Source of the DNA: Anaerolineales bacterium UBA2181
GTDB lineage: Bacteria; Chloroflexota; Anaerolineae; Promineifilales; UBA4811
Direction: 5' to 3'
NCBI GenBank assembly: GCA_002328075.1
Contig: DCVT01000041.1
Span: 1-64,000 of the forward strand
DNA: 64,000 nt
This document shows, one piece after another, positions 54,751-63,184 of this stretch; position 1 is the stretch's first letter, and each line of letters opens with the position of its first letter. The notes beneath the pieces were generated by a model that had not been told where the DNA came from, ran no database searches, and saw only the letters and a program-made list of their open reading frames with translations. The position numbers were made by a program, and so were the translations under genes.

Positions 54751-55896
54751 ATGACCTCGCCAGATAAGCCAAGCACAGTGGTCTGTTCATGGAACGAGTG
54801 GGATCCGCTGAGGCATGTCATCGTCGGCCGGGCAGACGGCGCCATGATCCAAGCTCCCGAACCGGCCGTCCAGCGGGATTGGCCTCAATGGGGATACCCG
54901 CTGGGAACCTATGGTCCGCTACCGCAAGAGATGGCCGACAAAGCCAACGAACAACTGGACAACTTTGTCCGAATCCTGGAGAACCGGGGCATCCGGGTCG
55001 ACCGTCCGACTCCATTGGACTTTTCTCAAACCGTCCAGACCCCGGATTGGGTGCAAAAATCCATGTTCGGCTGTATGCCGCCGCGGGACCTGTTGCTGAC
55101 CGTCGGGCACCAGATCCTGGAAGCAACCATGTGCTATCGCAGCCGGTGGTTTGAATACCTGTGTTATCGGCCGCTACTGGAGCGGTATTTCCAGGACGAC
55201 CCTGACTTTCGCTGGGAGGCGGCACCCAAACCGCGGCTGACGGACCGCACTTACCGCGATGGTTTTTGGCAAGAGTTCGGCGCAAAATCGGAAGAGGAGC
55301 GGATTCGAGATTATTCGCTGAACAAGCAGTGGGTCCTTACCGAGCACGAACCGCTCTTTGACGCGGCCGAAGTGGGTCGCTTTGGCAGAGACCTGTTTGT
55401 GCAGCGGTCCACTACCACCAACGCCGGCGGTGTGAGCTGGTTGCGGCGTCATTTTCCGGATCACCGGATCCACGAGGCGGTGTTTTACGAAGGAGATCCG
55501 GTGCACATTGATGCGACCTTTATTCCGTTGCGTCCTGGTCTGATCCTGAACAACAGAAAGCGCGTTCCGCTGACTGCCGAACTGGTGGAGCTCTGCAGAA
55601 GGAACGATTGGGAGATCGTGCCCTGCGCCGTGCCGGCGCGGCCGGAGAAACCCCGATTGTCGTTCTGTAGCCCCTGGTTGACCATGAACACATTGATGCT
55701 TGACCCCAAGACCATCTGCGTGGAATCGGGCGAGACAGCTCAGATGGAGCTGTTGGACAAACTCGGCTTTGAGGTTATCCCGGTGCCGTTCTGGGACGTG
55801 GCGCCGTTTGGCGGCGGGCTGCACTGCTCCACGGCTGATGTCTACCGAGAGGGTACCTGCGAAGACTATTTCCCGAAGCAGATTGCGGGTTATTGA
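54751..55896 (+). CDS. Arginine:glycine-amidinotransferase-family enzyme
   Basis: The 381-residue protein aligns by eye along its whole length with human glycine amidinotransferase and StrB-type enzymes: NEWDPLRHVIVGRA near the start, AMPRD-like CMPPRDLLLTVG, RSRWFEYLCYRPL, APKP, and MHIDATF-like VHIDATF. The pentein catalytic triad is kept: Asp204 (FDAAE), His252 (HIDATF) and Cys359 (GGGLHCST). Such enzymes transfer the amidino group from one guanidino compound to an amine through an amidino-cysteine intermediate. ATG 54751 follows TAGGAG. In this operon it may strip the amidino group from an imported substrate, giving a free omega-amine for the aminotransferase. The donor and acceptor are unknown; a deiminase-like hydrolysis is possible but less likely. 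Confidence 0.85.
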   Translation: MTSPDKPSTVVCSWNEWDPLRHVIVGRADGAMIQAPEPAVQRDWPQWGYPLGTYGPLPQEMADKANEQLDNFVRILENRGIRVDRPTPLDFSQTVQTPDWVQKSMFGCMPPRDLLLTVGHQILEATMCYRSRWFEYLCYRPLLERYFQDDPDFRWEAAPKPRLTDRTYRDGFWQEFGAKSEEERIRDYSLNKQWVLTEHEPLFDAAEVGRFGRDLFVQRSTTTNAGGVSWLRRHFPDHRIHEAVFYEGDPVHIDATFIPLRPGLILNNRKRVPLTAELVELCRRNDWEIVPCAVPARPEKPRLSFCSPWLTMNTLMLDPKTICVESGETAQMELLDKLGFEVIPVPFWDVAPFGGGLHCSTADVYREGTCEDYFPKQIAGY

Positions 55897-56050
55897 TGAT
55901 CGTAGCTGGCGCCCTCTGGAGAATCGAGGGAGGAGCAGCCCTGGGTACGAATTAGGCTCTTGAGTGCTCTCCGACCCGCACCGGACCGGCTGGGCCGATT
56001 CTGTGCGAACGCTGAGTGGTCGGGCGCCAGTAGCGAGTTGAGGTGGTGGC

Positions 56051-57343
56051 ATGGCGGCGATAGAGTTGCCTTACGGATTGGGTCGGCTACTGCTCACCAT
56101 TCCGTATGAGTGGTTGGGTGAGATAGCAGAGCCGAAACCGATCAAAGCAGCACCTGATCCCGACGCCATGATACGTGCTGCCCTGCGCCGACCAGTGGGA
56201 TGCCGGCCGCTGGGCCAGCTGGTAGAGCGTGGCCGAAGAATGGCTGTTCTGGTTGACGATTACACCCGAAAAACCCCGGTTGCGCAGTTCCTGCCGTTGG
56301 TCCTGGAAGAGTTGCGTTCAGCCGGTGTGGCACAAGACGACATTCTTCTCGTCGTGGCATTAGGAACCCATCGCCCTATGACCCGAGTTGAGCTGGATGC
56401 CAAGTTGGGTCCAGCAATCAGCCGTCAATATCGAGTGATCAACACGCCCAGCACCAACGATGCGGAAATGGTCTTCTTGGGCACCTCATCTGCCGGAATC
56501 CCGGCCTGGGTGAACCGCTGGGTGGCGGATGCAGATATTCGCATCGGGTTGGGCATGATCACGCCTCACATGGACGCTGGGTTCAGCGGCGGCGCCAAGA
56601 TCGTTCTCCCGGGAGTCTGCAGCTCCCGCACGGTGGACGCCTTTCACGCCGCCTCGGCCTTTCTGCCGTATAACCAACTGGGAAATGTCCGGGCACCGTT
56701 GCGACGCAACCTGGAGCAATTTGTGGCAGAACAGGTGCCGCTGCATTTCATTGTGAACGTCATCCTGACAACCGACGGCAAGCTCTATCAATGTGTGACC
56801 GGGCATCCGGTCAAGGCCCACCGGGCTGGTGTGAGATATGCCAGAGCGGTTTTTGGCACACGCATACGGAAGCGTTACCCGGTGGTTGTTGCCAACTGCT
56901 ACCCCTATGACGTGGACTGGTGGCAGAGCAGCAAGGGCGTTTGGGGCGGCGACCGGATGACCGCCGACGGCGGTACGCTGATTATTCTGACGGCTGCGCC
57001 GGAAGGTAACAGCAGCTATCCCCTGGTGCCGGGTTACATTGGCCGGGACCCAGAGGAACTGAAACACGAAATAGCGTCTGGCCTGGCGCTGGATGCCAAG
57101 CAGGCGGCAACGGGAGCGCTCTTTGGCATGCTGCGAAGGCGCATCAACCTGGTGTTGTGCTCGCGTGGGCTTTCGCCGGCCGATGCCGAGGCCATGCGGA
57201 TGCCTTACTATGTATCTGTGGACCGGGCGGTCAGCGATTCGGTGGCCCGGCTGCCCGAGCATGAACGAAGACACTCCGTTGGCGTCGCGCCCCAGGCAGG
57301 GATCTTGTTGCCCATGGAGGGTTGTCCGGCCGGCGCAAGCTGA
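56051..57343 (+). CDS. LarA-family nickel-pincer 2-hydroxyacid racemase/epimerase
   Basis: The 430-residue protein has the LarA/DUF2088 core, including DDYTRKTP near residue 70 and GFSGGAKIVLPG. The key residues of Lactobacillus LarA are present, each one position lower: His107 (GTHRP), His173 (TPHMDAGFSGG), Lys183 (the pincer-cofactor attachment site) and His199 (nickel ligand). It should therefore bind the nickel-pincer nucleotide cofactor and shuttle hydride at the alpha carbon of a 2-hydroxyacid. The cofactor-making larB, larC and larE genes are not in the window. The next gene encodes a D-2-hydroxyacid dehydrogenase, so the pair could convert an L- to a D-hydroxyacid and then to a 2-oxoacid. 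Confidence 0.88.
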   Translation: MAAIELPYGLGRLLLTIPYEWLGEIAEPKPIKAAPDPDAMIRAALRRPVGCRPLGQLVERGRRMAVLVDDYTRKTPVAQFLPLVLEELRSAGVAQDDILLVVALGTHRPMTRVELDAKLGPAISRQYRVINTPSTNDAEMVFLGTSSAGIPAWVNRWVADADIRIGLGMITPHMDAGFSGGAKIVLPGVCSSRTVDAFHAASAFLPYNQLGNVRAPLRRNLEQFVAEQVPLHFIVNVILTTDGKLYQCVTGHPVKAHRAGVRYARAVFGTRIRKRYPVVVANCYPYDVDWWQSSKGVWGGDRMTADGGTLIILTAAPEGNSSYPLVPGYIGRDPEELKHEIASGLALDAKQAATGALFGMLRRRINLVLCSRGLSPADAEAMRMPYYVSVDRAVSDSVARLPEHERRHSVGVAPQAGILLPMEGCPAGAS

Positions 57344-57401
57344 CTGCGCAACCATTTCCGGCGCGTGCGCAAGGGATGACGGCGCCGGTCGAGGATGCTA
57401 G

Positions 57402-58355
57402 GTGAATCCGCCCACGCATTGTCTGTTGGTCTGCACTGAGGAAGCGGAACGATATGCCGAGGCGCTGTGCCGCCGCAACCTGCCCAACCTGCGCGTGCGC
57501 GCGCCCAAGGTCGTTGAAGATGCGGGCGCTAACTACGAGTGCACCATATTGATGGGGGATCCGCACCGCATTCGCCCGATCCTGGCGAGCGTTCCACATC
57601 TACGGTGGGTGCAGTCGAACTACTCAGGCGTCGCTCCTTTGTTGGAAAGTGCGTGCCGGCGAGACTACATTCTGACCAACGTTGGCCCACTATATGGCCC
57701 GGCCGTGAGTGAGTACGTGCTGTGTTATCTGCTCATGCACGAACGACGCGCCTGGCAACGCTATCAGGCGCAGCTACAGAATCGCTGGGACGGAACCTGC
57801 ACCAGCACGCTGCGCGGCAAGCGCATAGGGATCATGGGCGTCGGAAACAATGGCTGCCAGATTGCCGAGGCTACCAAGAACTTGGGGATGCTCACACGAG
57901 GCCTGACGCGCACCAGCACTAACTGCCCTTTTGTGGATGACTATTATCACGGTGACCAGTTGATCGAGTTCGTGTCGAACGTCGATTATCTGGTATGCGT
58001 CTTGCCGGACAGCCCGCAGACGCGCAACCTGGTCACCCGAGATGTATTGGAGGCCATGCCGGCCCGGGCGCTACTGGTCAACGTGGGTCGGGGCAGCGCC
58101 ATTGACGACAAAGCGCTCGTGGAAGCCCTGCAGGGCGGGACGATTGCTGGTGCTGTGCTGGACGTCTTTCGTGAGGAGCCGTTGCCGCCTGGCCACCCAT
58201 TTTGGAGCACGCCCAACATCATACTTACGGGCCACACGGCCGCCCCAGGCCCGGGTTTCAACTCAGACGTTGTGGAAGTCTTTGTGGAAAATTACCAGCG
58301 GTTGATTGCCGGCCTTCCGCTCTTGTATGTCGTGGATTGGTCGCGTGGATACTGA
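57402..58355 (+). CDS. D-2-hydroxyacid dehydrogenase (GhrA-like)
   Basis: The 317-residue protein has the two-domain 2-hydroxyacid dehydrogenase structure: a dinucleotide motif GIMGVGNNG near residue 145 and the catalytic triad Arg230 (NVGRGS), Glu259 (FREEPLP) and His278 (LTGHTAAPG). An Arg after the second strand (GLTRTST) favours NADP(H). The start is GTG 57402. It follows a LarA-family gene and precedes an aminotransferase gene, and would oxidise a D-2-hydroxyacid to the 2-oxoacid used by the ferredoxin oxidoreductase further downstream (inference). Confidence 0.9.
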   Translation: MNPPTHCLLVCTEEAERYAEALCRRNLPNLRVRAPKVVEDAGANYECTILMGDPHRIRPILASVPHLRWVQSNYSGVAPLLESACRRDYILTNVGPLYGPAVSEYVLCYLLMHERRAWQRYQAQLQNRWDGTCTSTLRGKRIGIMGVGNNGCQIAEATKNLGMLTRGLTRTSTNCPFVDDYYHGDQLIEFVSNVDYLVCVLPDSPQTRNLVTRDVLEAMPARALLVNVGRGSAIDDKALVEALQGGTIAGAVLDVFREEPLPPGHPFWSTPNIILTGHTAAPGPGFNSDVVEVFVENYQRLIAGLPLLYVVDWSRGY

Positions 58356-58545
58356 ACTAAGGGCAGTAGAGGCAGCGGATCGACGATTCTTGGCAGTCGT
58401 CACTGCAAGCTGGCCGGCTGGTTTCGCGTGCCCGGTTTGCCGGGTTCAGGCGCTGGTCGCGATCTGCCGAAAAACCCTGCCCGGCCGGCAAGGCAGCATC
58501 TCAGCCGTTGCGTTCTGATCGAGATTTGGCAGGAGGAACGGGATC

Positions 58546-59895
58546 ATGAGCCGGATTGAGGAAGAATCGCACATTTTCACGTTGGATCCTGAGCGCCGTT
58601 ATCCGACGTTGGTTCGCGGCGAAGGGGTGTACCTGTACGATGACGAGGGCAAGCAGTATCTGGATGGCATTGCCGGCATTGGCGTCGCCTGCATTGGATA
58701 TGGGCGGACGCGGGTTGCTGAGGCCATGGCTGCCCAGGCATCCAAGCTTCCTTATGCGGCATCGAACATCTTTGGCAACGAGCCAGCCATTCAATTGGCC
58801 GGTCAGCTGGCCGAGCTGACGCCAGGCGACCTGCAGTATTTCCAGTTGACCTCGGGCGGCTCCGAGTCGGTGGAGGTTTGCATCAAGCTGTGCCGGCAGT
58901 ACTACTATGAGCGCGGCCGCGCGGACAAACACAAGATGATTTCGCGCTGGCAAAGTTACCATGGGGCCACGTTGGGCGCGTTGTCCGTGACAGGGTTGGT
59001 CGGGCGCAGGAAAAAGTTCCTGCCACTGCTTTTGGATTGGCCGCACATCGCGCCGGCCTACTGCTATCGATGCCCATTTGACCGGTCCTATCCCGGCTGC
59101 GATATGGCGTGCGCCCACGCGCTGGAGGCAACCATCCAGGAGACTGGCGCGGAACTGGTAATGGGTTTAATCGCCGAGCCGGTGGTCGGTGCTGCGGGTG
59201 CTGCGCTGGTGCCCCCTCCCGAATACTGGCCCATCGTCCGGGATGTCTGCGACCGGCACGATGTGCTGCTGATTGCCGACGAAGTGTTCACGGGATTCGG
59301 GCGCACCGGCCGCAACTTTGCCGTGGATCACTGGAACGTGGTTCCGGACATGATTGCGATGGCCAAGGGCATCAGCGGCGGTTACGCGCCCTTGGGAGCG
59401 GTGGCAATCAGCCAGAGGATCAGGGAGGTCTTTGAGCGTGGCGGAACGCCTTTTGACCACATCTTTACCTATTCTGGCAGCCCAATTACGGCTGCAGCTG
59501 CCTGTGAGTCGCTAAAGATCTGGAAGGAAGAGGGGCTGACGGCGAACGCTGCTTCTGTAGGCAAGTATTTCATGGAACAATTGCGCTCGCTGTTGGAGCA
59601 CTGTATGGTGGGCGATGTGCGCGGAATTGGCCTGATGGCCGGCATCGAATTCGTGCAGGACCGTGCAACCAAGGAGCCGTTCCCACCTGAATGCCTGGTG
59701 GCCAAACAGATCGGCATGGTCGCACTGCAGAAAGGACTGGTGACCTACCCAAGCACGGGTATGGTGGATGGTGTGCGTGGGGACGCGATATCGCTGTTTC
59801 CACCTCTGACGTTCACTGAGCAGCATGTGGACGAACTGGTGTCCAAGCTCCACGACACGGTCGCTCAATTGGAGCGGATTCTGGCAATTAGGTGA
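58546..59895 (+). CDS. Class III (omega) aminotransferase
   Basis: The 449-residue PLP enzyme has the class III features: GGSESVEVCIKLCRQYYYERG, WQSYHGATLGALSVTG, the ADEVFTGFGRTG strand with the PLP-binding Asp, and the Schiff-base Lys274 in MAKGISGGYAPLGA. A Cys-rich loop (AYCYRCPFDRSYPGC) is common in the taurine/omega-amino-acid:pyruvate branch. Class III enzymes remove terminal amino groups, as in 4-aminobutyrate or ornithine delta-transamination. It would act after the amidinotransferase has exposed the amine. AGGAGG lies seven bases before the ATG. Confidence 0.92.
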   Translation: MSRIEEESHIFTLDPERRYPTLVRGEGVYLYDDEGKQYLDGIAGIGVACIGYGRTRVAEAMAAQASKLPYAASNIFGNEPAIQLAGQLAELTPGDLQYFQLTSGGSESVEVCIKLCRQYYYERGRADKHKMISRWQSYHGATLGALSVTGLVGRRKKFLPLLLDWPHIAPAYCYRCPFDRSYPGCDMACAHALEATIQETGAELVMGLIAEPVVGAAGAALVPPPEYWPIVRDVCDRHDVLLIADEVFTGFGRTGRNFAVDHWNVVPDMIAMAKGISGGYAPLGAVAISQRIREVFERGGTPFDHIFTYSGSPITAAAACESLKIWKEEGLTANAASVGKYFMEQLRSLLEHCMVGDVRGIGLMAGIEFVQDRATKEPFPPECLVAKQIGMVALQKGLVTYPSTGMVDGVRGDAISLFPPLTFTEQHVDELVSKLHDTVAQLERILAIR

Positions 59896-60052
59896 TGGCG
59901 CGTGTCGGTGCCGACCGTATTCTGTGGCATGCTGGCACAGTACCATTCGGGGACAGCGATGCCAGAGGGCCGTCCCAGGAGCTGGCGCAGTCGAAAGTGG
60001 ACATCACAGGACGGTTGGAATGATCCAGCATCGGGATTGAGAGGATGAGGCC

Positions 60053-61501
60053 ATGAAGACGGCAGATGAGTATGTAGAGAGCCTGCGGGGCCGAAGGATG
60101 GAGGTCTATTTCATGGGCGAGCGGATAGACGAACCCGTCGACCATCCCGCGTTTCGCCCACACATCAATTCGGCGGCGATCACCTACCGGCGGCCGCCTC
60201 ACGACGCGGACGCCAGTGCGTTGGCGACCGCGCGCTCACATCTGACCGGGGATGCGATCAACCGGTTTACCCACATTCACCAGAGCACCGAGGACCTCGT
60301 CAGCAAAGTCCGGCTGCTGCGGGCAATCGGCCAACATACCGGCTCATGTTTCCAGCGTTGTGTTGGGTGGGATGCCATGAACGCGTTGTACGTGGTCACC
60401 CACGACATGGATGCGCAGCTGGGCACACCCTACCACGGCCGACTGGTGGATTACGTGCGCTATGTACAGACCGCCGACCTGATGTGCACCGGGGCAATGA
60501 CGGACCCCAAGGGAGACCGGAGTCTGGCGCCGAGCCGGCAGCCCGATCCGGATCAGTATATGCACGTGGTGGATCGCCGGGAGGCAGGCATTGTGGTGCG
60601 CGGAGCCAAGGTCCACCAGACGGGGGCGGTCAACTCGCATGAGATCATCGTCATGCCTACAGCTGCCTTGGAGCCAGCAGACGCCGATTACGCGCTGGCC
60701 TTTGCCGTCCCGGCCGACGCGCCGGGTCTGGTCTACGTGTTCGGCCGCCAGACCAACGATTCGCGCAAAGCCGAGGGCTGTGTCGACCAGGGCAATCTGC
60801 AGTACGGCATCGTTGGCGGCGAGGCGTTGGTGGTGTTCGAGGACGTTTTTGTGCCTTGGGAACGGGTGTTCATGTGCGGCGAGTATGCGTTCGCGGCGCC
60901 GTTGGTCGAGGTGTTTGCTTCCTACCATCGACAGAACTACGGTGGGTGCAAGACAGGTGTTGCCGATGTTCTGATTGGGGCCACCGCCCTGTTGGCGGAC
61001 TATCAGGGGGTAGGCAAGGTCTCGCATGTCCGCGACAAAATCACCGAGATGGTGCACCTGACTGAATCGCTGTACTGCTGCTCCATTGCCTGTTCTGCTC
61101 AGGGGGCCAAGACCGGGTCGGGCGCCTATTTCGTCGACCCCCTGCTGGCCAATGTCACCAAGCTGAATGTGACCCGCAATGTGTATGAGATCGGTCGGCT
61201 GGCTCAGGACATCGCGGGAGGGTTCATCGCCACGCTGCCTTCGGAGCACGACCTCCACCATCCGCGGGTAGGTCCGTTGGTGGGTAAGTATTATTCCGCG
61301 CGAGAGGGCGTTTCGACTGAAGCTCGCTTTCGAGTGGCGCGCTTGGTGGAAAACATGACCGGAGGCACAGCTTTGGTCGAGTCCATGCATGGAGCTGGTT
61401 CACCTCAGGCACAGAAAATCATGATTCTTCGCCGAGCAAACCTGCCCCAGAAGACCCGCCTGGCGGCCCGCCTGGCAGGGGTAGCTGACGAACGTCCGTG
61501 A
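60053..61501 (+). CDS. abfD: 4-hydroxybutyryl-CoA dehydratase / vinylacetyl-CoA isomerase
   Basis: The 482-residue flavoprotein of the 4-hydroxyphenylacetate-hydroxylase fold has the four [4Fe-4S] ligands at the numbers reported for the Clostridium aminobutyricum enzyme: Cys99 and Cys103 (SCFQRCVG), His292 and Cys299 (YHRQNYGGC). Other active-site positions agree too: Arg90, Gln101, Thr190, Glu257, Tyr296 and Lys300, plus a Glu in ESMHGAGSPQAQ. The family dehydrates 4-hydroxybutyryl-CoA to crotonyl-CoA by a ketyl-radical mechanism and is oxygen-sensitive. ATG 60053 follows a GAGG site. No CoA ligase or transferase gene is nearby, but a ferredoxin-dependent 2-oxoacid oxidoreductase downstream could make the CoA ester. 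A related 4-hydroxyacyl-CoA substrate is the main alternative. Confidence 0.92.
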   Translation: MKTADEYVESLRGRRMEVYFMGERIDEPVDHPAFRPHINSAAITYRRPPHDADASALATARSHLTGDAINRFTHIHQSTEDLVSKVRLLRAIGQHTGSCFQRCVGWDAMNALYVVTHDMDAQLGTPYHGRLVDYVRYVQTADLMCTGAMTDPKGDRSLAPSRQPDPDQYMHVVDRREAGIVVRGAKVHQTGAVNSHEIIVMPTAALEPADADYALAFAVPADAPGLVYVFGRQTNDSRKAEGCVDQGNLQYGIVGGEALVVFEDVFVPWERVFMCGEYAFAAPLVEVFASYHRQNYGGCKTGVADVLIGATALLADYQGVGKVSHVRDKITEMVHLTESLYCCSIACSAQGAKTGSGAYFVDPLLANVTKLNVTRNVYEIGRLAQDIAGGFIATLPSEHDLHHPRVGPLVGKYYSAREGVSTEARFRVARLVENMTGGTALVESMHGAGSPQAQKIMILRRANLPQKTRLAARLAGVADERP

Positions 61502-61510
61502 GGTGGCCAC

Positions 61511-62281
61511 GTGAGCGTGCTGGATCTGTTCAGGCTTGATGGTCAGGTGGCTCTGGTCACCGGCGCAGCGCGCGGCATGGGCTCGGCGATAGCGGCAGGG
61601 TTGGCCGAGGCTGGAGCCGACGTGGCCGTGCTGTATCACCATGCGCCCATAACCCACACACGCGAATTGATCGAGGCGACCGGCCGTCGGTGCCTAGCGA
61701 TTCGGGGTGACCTGCGAACGACGACCGTGGAGGACCTGCAAGCGTTTGTGGACTGCGTGGTGACCGAGATGGGCCGACTGGACATACTGGTGAACAACGC
61801 GGGCATCATTCGGCGGGCGCCGGCGGTCGACACCAGCGAGGAAGACTGGGACGAGACCCTTCAGATCAACCTCAAGGCGTCGTTCTTCCTTTGCCGGGCA
61901 GCAGCGCGCGTCATGATCCCACGGCGGCACGGCAAGATCATCCAAATATCCTCCGTGTTGGGACTTCAGGGCGGAATTCTGGTGCCGGCCTATGCGGCCA
62001 CCAAACACGCTACGATCGGCTTCACCCGCGCGGTGTCCAGCGAGTGGGCGCCGCTGGGTGTCAATGTCAACGCGATTGCGCTGGGATACATGGAAACCGA
62101 ACTGACAGCTGCTGTGCGCAACGATCCGCGACGCAGCGCCGCGCTGCTGGCCCGTGTTCCGGTAGGGCATTATGGCAAACCGTCCGACATTCAGGGAGCG
62201 GTCGTGTTTCTGGCTTCGGCCGCGTCGGACTATATGCATGGCTCGATTCTCGTGCTGGACGGTGGCTGGTTGGCGCGTTAG
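61511..62281 (+). CDS. Short-chain dehydrogenase/reductase (KduD-like)
   Basis: The 256-residue SDR has TGAARGMG for NAD(P) binding, NNAG, the catalytic Ser in QISSVLG and YAATK. The overall pattern (LFRLDGQVALVTGAARGMG, NNAGIIRRAPAVDTSEEDWD) is closest to 2-deoxygluconate 3-dehydrogenase / KduD-type enzymes. GTG 61511 is nine bases after the dehydratase stop. In the operon it may reduce an aldehyde formed by the aminotransferase or oxidise a secondary alcohol. Specificity cannot be read from sequence. Confidence 0.9.
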   Translation: MSVLDLFRLDGQVALVTGAARGMGSAIAAGLAEAGADVAVLYHHAPITHTRELIEATGRRCLAIRGDLRTTTVEDLQAFVDCVVTEMGRLDILVNNAGIIRRAPAVDTSEEDWDETLQINLKASFFLCRAAARVMIPRRHGKIIQISSVLGLQGGILVPAYAATKHATIGFTRAVSSEWAPLGVNVNAIALGYMETELTAAVRNDPRRSAALLARVPVGHYGKPSDIQGAVVFLASAASDYMHGSILVLDGGWLAR

Positions 62282-62293
62282 GAGGTAAGGGCG

Positions 62294-63181
62294 TTGATAG
62301 AGATCCGCATCCACGGACGCGGCGGCCAAGGCGCGGTTCTGGCTGCTGAGCTGTTGGTGCACGCCGCTTTTGCGGAGGGTAAATTCGGGCAAGCGTTTCC
62401 GGCGTTTGGTGGCGAGCGTCGTGGCGCCCCGGTTCAGGCGTTCGTCCGGTTGGACAAATCGCCGGTACGGGTTCGGTACCGAGTTTACCGGCCGGACTAT
62501 GTCGTGATCCTGGACAGAACCTTGCCAGACATGATCGACGTGCTCGACGGATTGCGACCGGACGGCGTGGTGCTGATCGATTCTGCTCGACCGCCGGCGA
62601 CGCTTTCATGGTCGGCAGATGCACCCGTCTATGCCATTCCGGCGACTGCCATTGCCATGGAGGTATTTGGTCAACCATTGGTCAACCCGGCGATGCTGGG
62701 TGCGCTGGCTGCCATCACCAGCGAGATCAGCCTGCTGTCGATCCAGGATGCCTTTCAGCGACGTTTCCCCGGGTCCTTGGGCGAAAAGAACGGCCTTGCC
62801 GCCCAAATGGGATATGACCATGTCTTGAAGCCAGACGTGCTGCCGGTACGGGTGACAAGATCGCCCCACGTTCGTGGCGTTGGGCAGGCGTCAGCGCCAG
62901 ATGCGGGCCTGGGTGCTCCTGGTCATCCGCTACATTTCGGGTTGGTCGTCGCGCCGCGAACGTCGTTGGCTTACCCCACCGGGGGTTGGCGTTACGCCCG
63001 GCCCGCCGTGGACGCTGACATCTGCAACGGCTGCGGTCTGTGCGTGGCCTTTTGCCCAGACAGTAGCCTGACGATCGTAGAAAAGCAGGCGATTGTCGAT
63101 TACATGTACTGCAAGGGATGTGGCATCTGCTCCAAAGTGTGTTCGCGGGGAGCCATCGCCATGATGAGTGAGGAGGGATGA
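62294..63181 (+). CDS. 2-oxoacid:ferredoxin oxidoreductase, fused gamma-delta subunit
   Basis: The 295-residue protein has a gamma domain (1-185) with IRIHGRGGQGAVLAAELL and GAPVQAFVRLD, and a C-terminal delta domain (about 235-290) with two ferredoxin motifs, CNGCGLCVAFCPD and CKGCGICSKVCSRG, that bind two [4Fe-4S] clusters. Pyruvate/2-oxoisovalerate oxidoreductases of anaerobes carry these as separate or fused subunits. TTG 62294 follows GGAGG by eight bases. The alpha subunit gene follows after three bases, in the common gamma-delta-alpha-beta order. Confidence 0.93.
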   Translation: MIEIRIHGRGGQGAVLAAELLVHAAFAEGKFGQAFPAFGGERRGAPVQAFVRLDKSPVRVRYRVYRPDYVVILDRTLPDMIDVLDGLRPDGVVLIDSARPPATLSWSADAPVYAIPATAIAMEVFGQPLVNPAMLGALAAITSEISLLSIQDAFQRRFPGSLGEKNGLAAQMGYDHVLKPDVLPVRVTRSPHVRGVGQASAPDAGLGAPGHPLHFGLVVAPRTSLAYPTGGWRYARPAVDADICNGCGLCVAFCPDSSLTIVEKQAIVDYMYCKGCGICSKVCSRGAIAMMSEEG

Positions 63182-63184
63182 CAC

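Noticed and set aside
54751..59895. Aminoglycoside-type biosynthetic cluster (StrB amidinotransferase plus aminotransferase)
   Set aside because: The aminotransferase is class III rather than the DegT type used in streptidine synthesis, and the ferredoxin oxidoreductase and 4-hydroxybutyryl-CoA dehydratase indicate energy metabolism.
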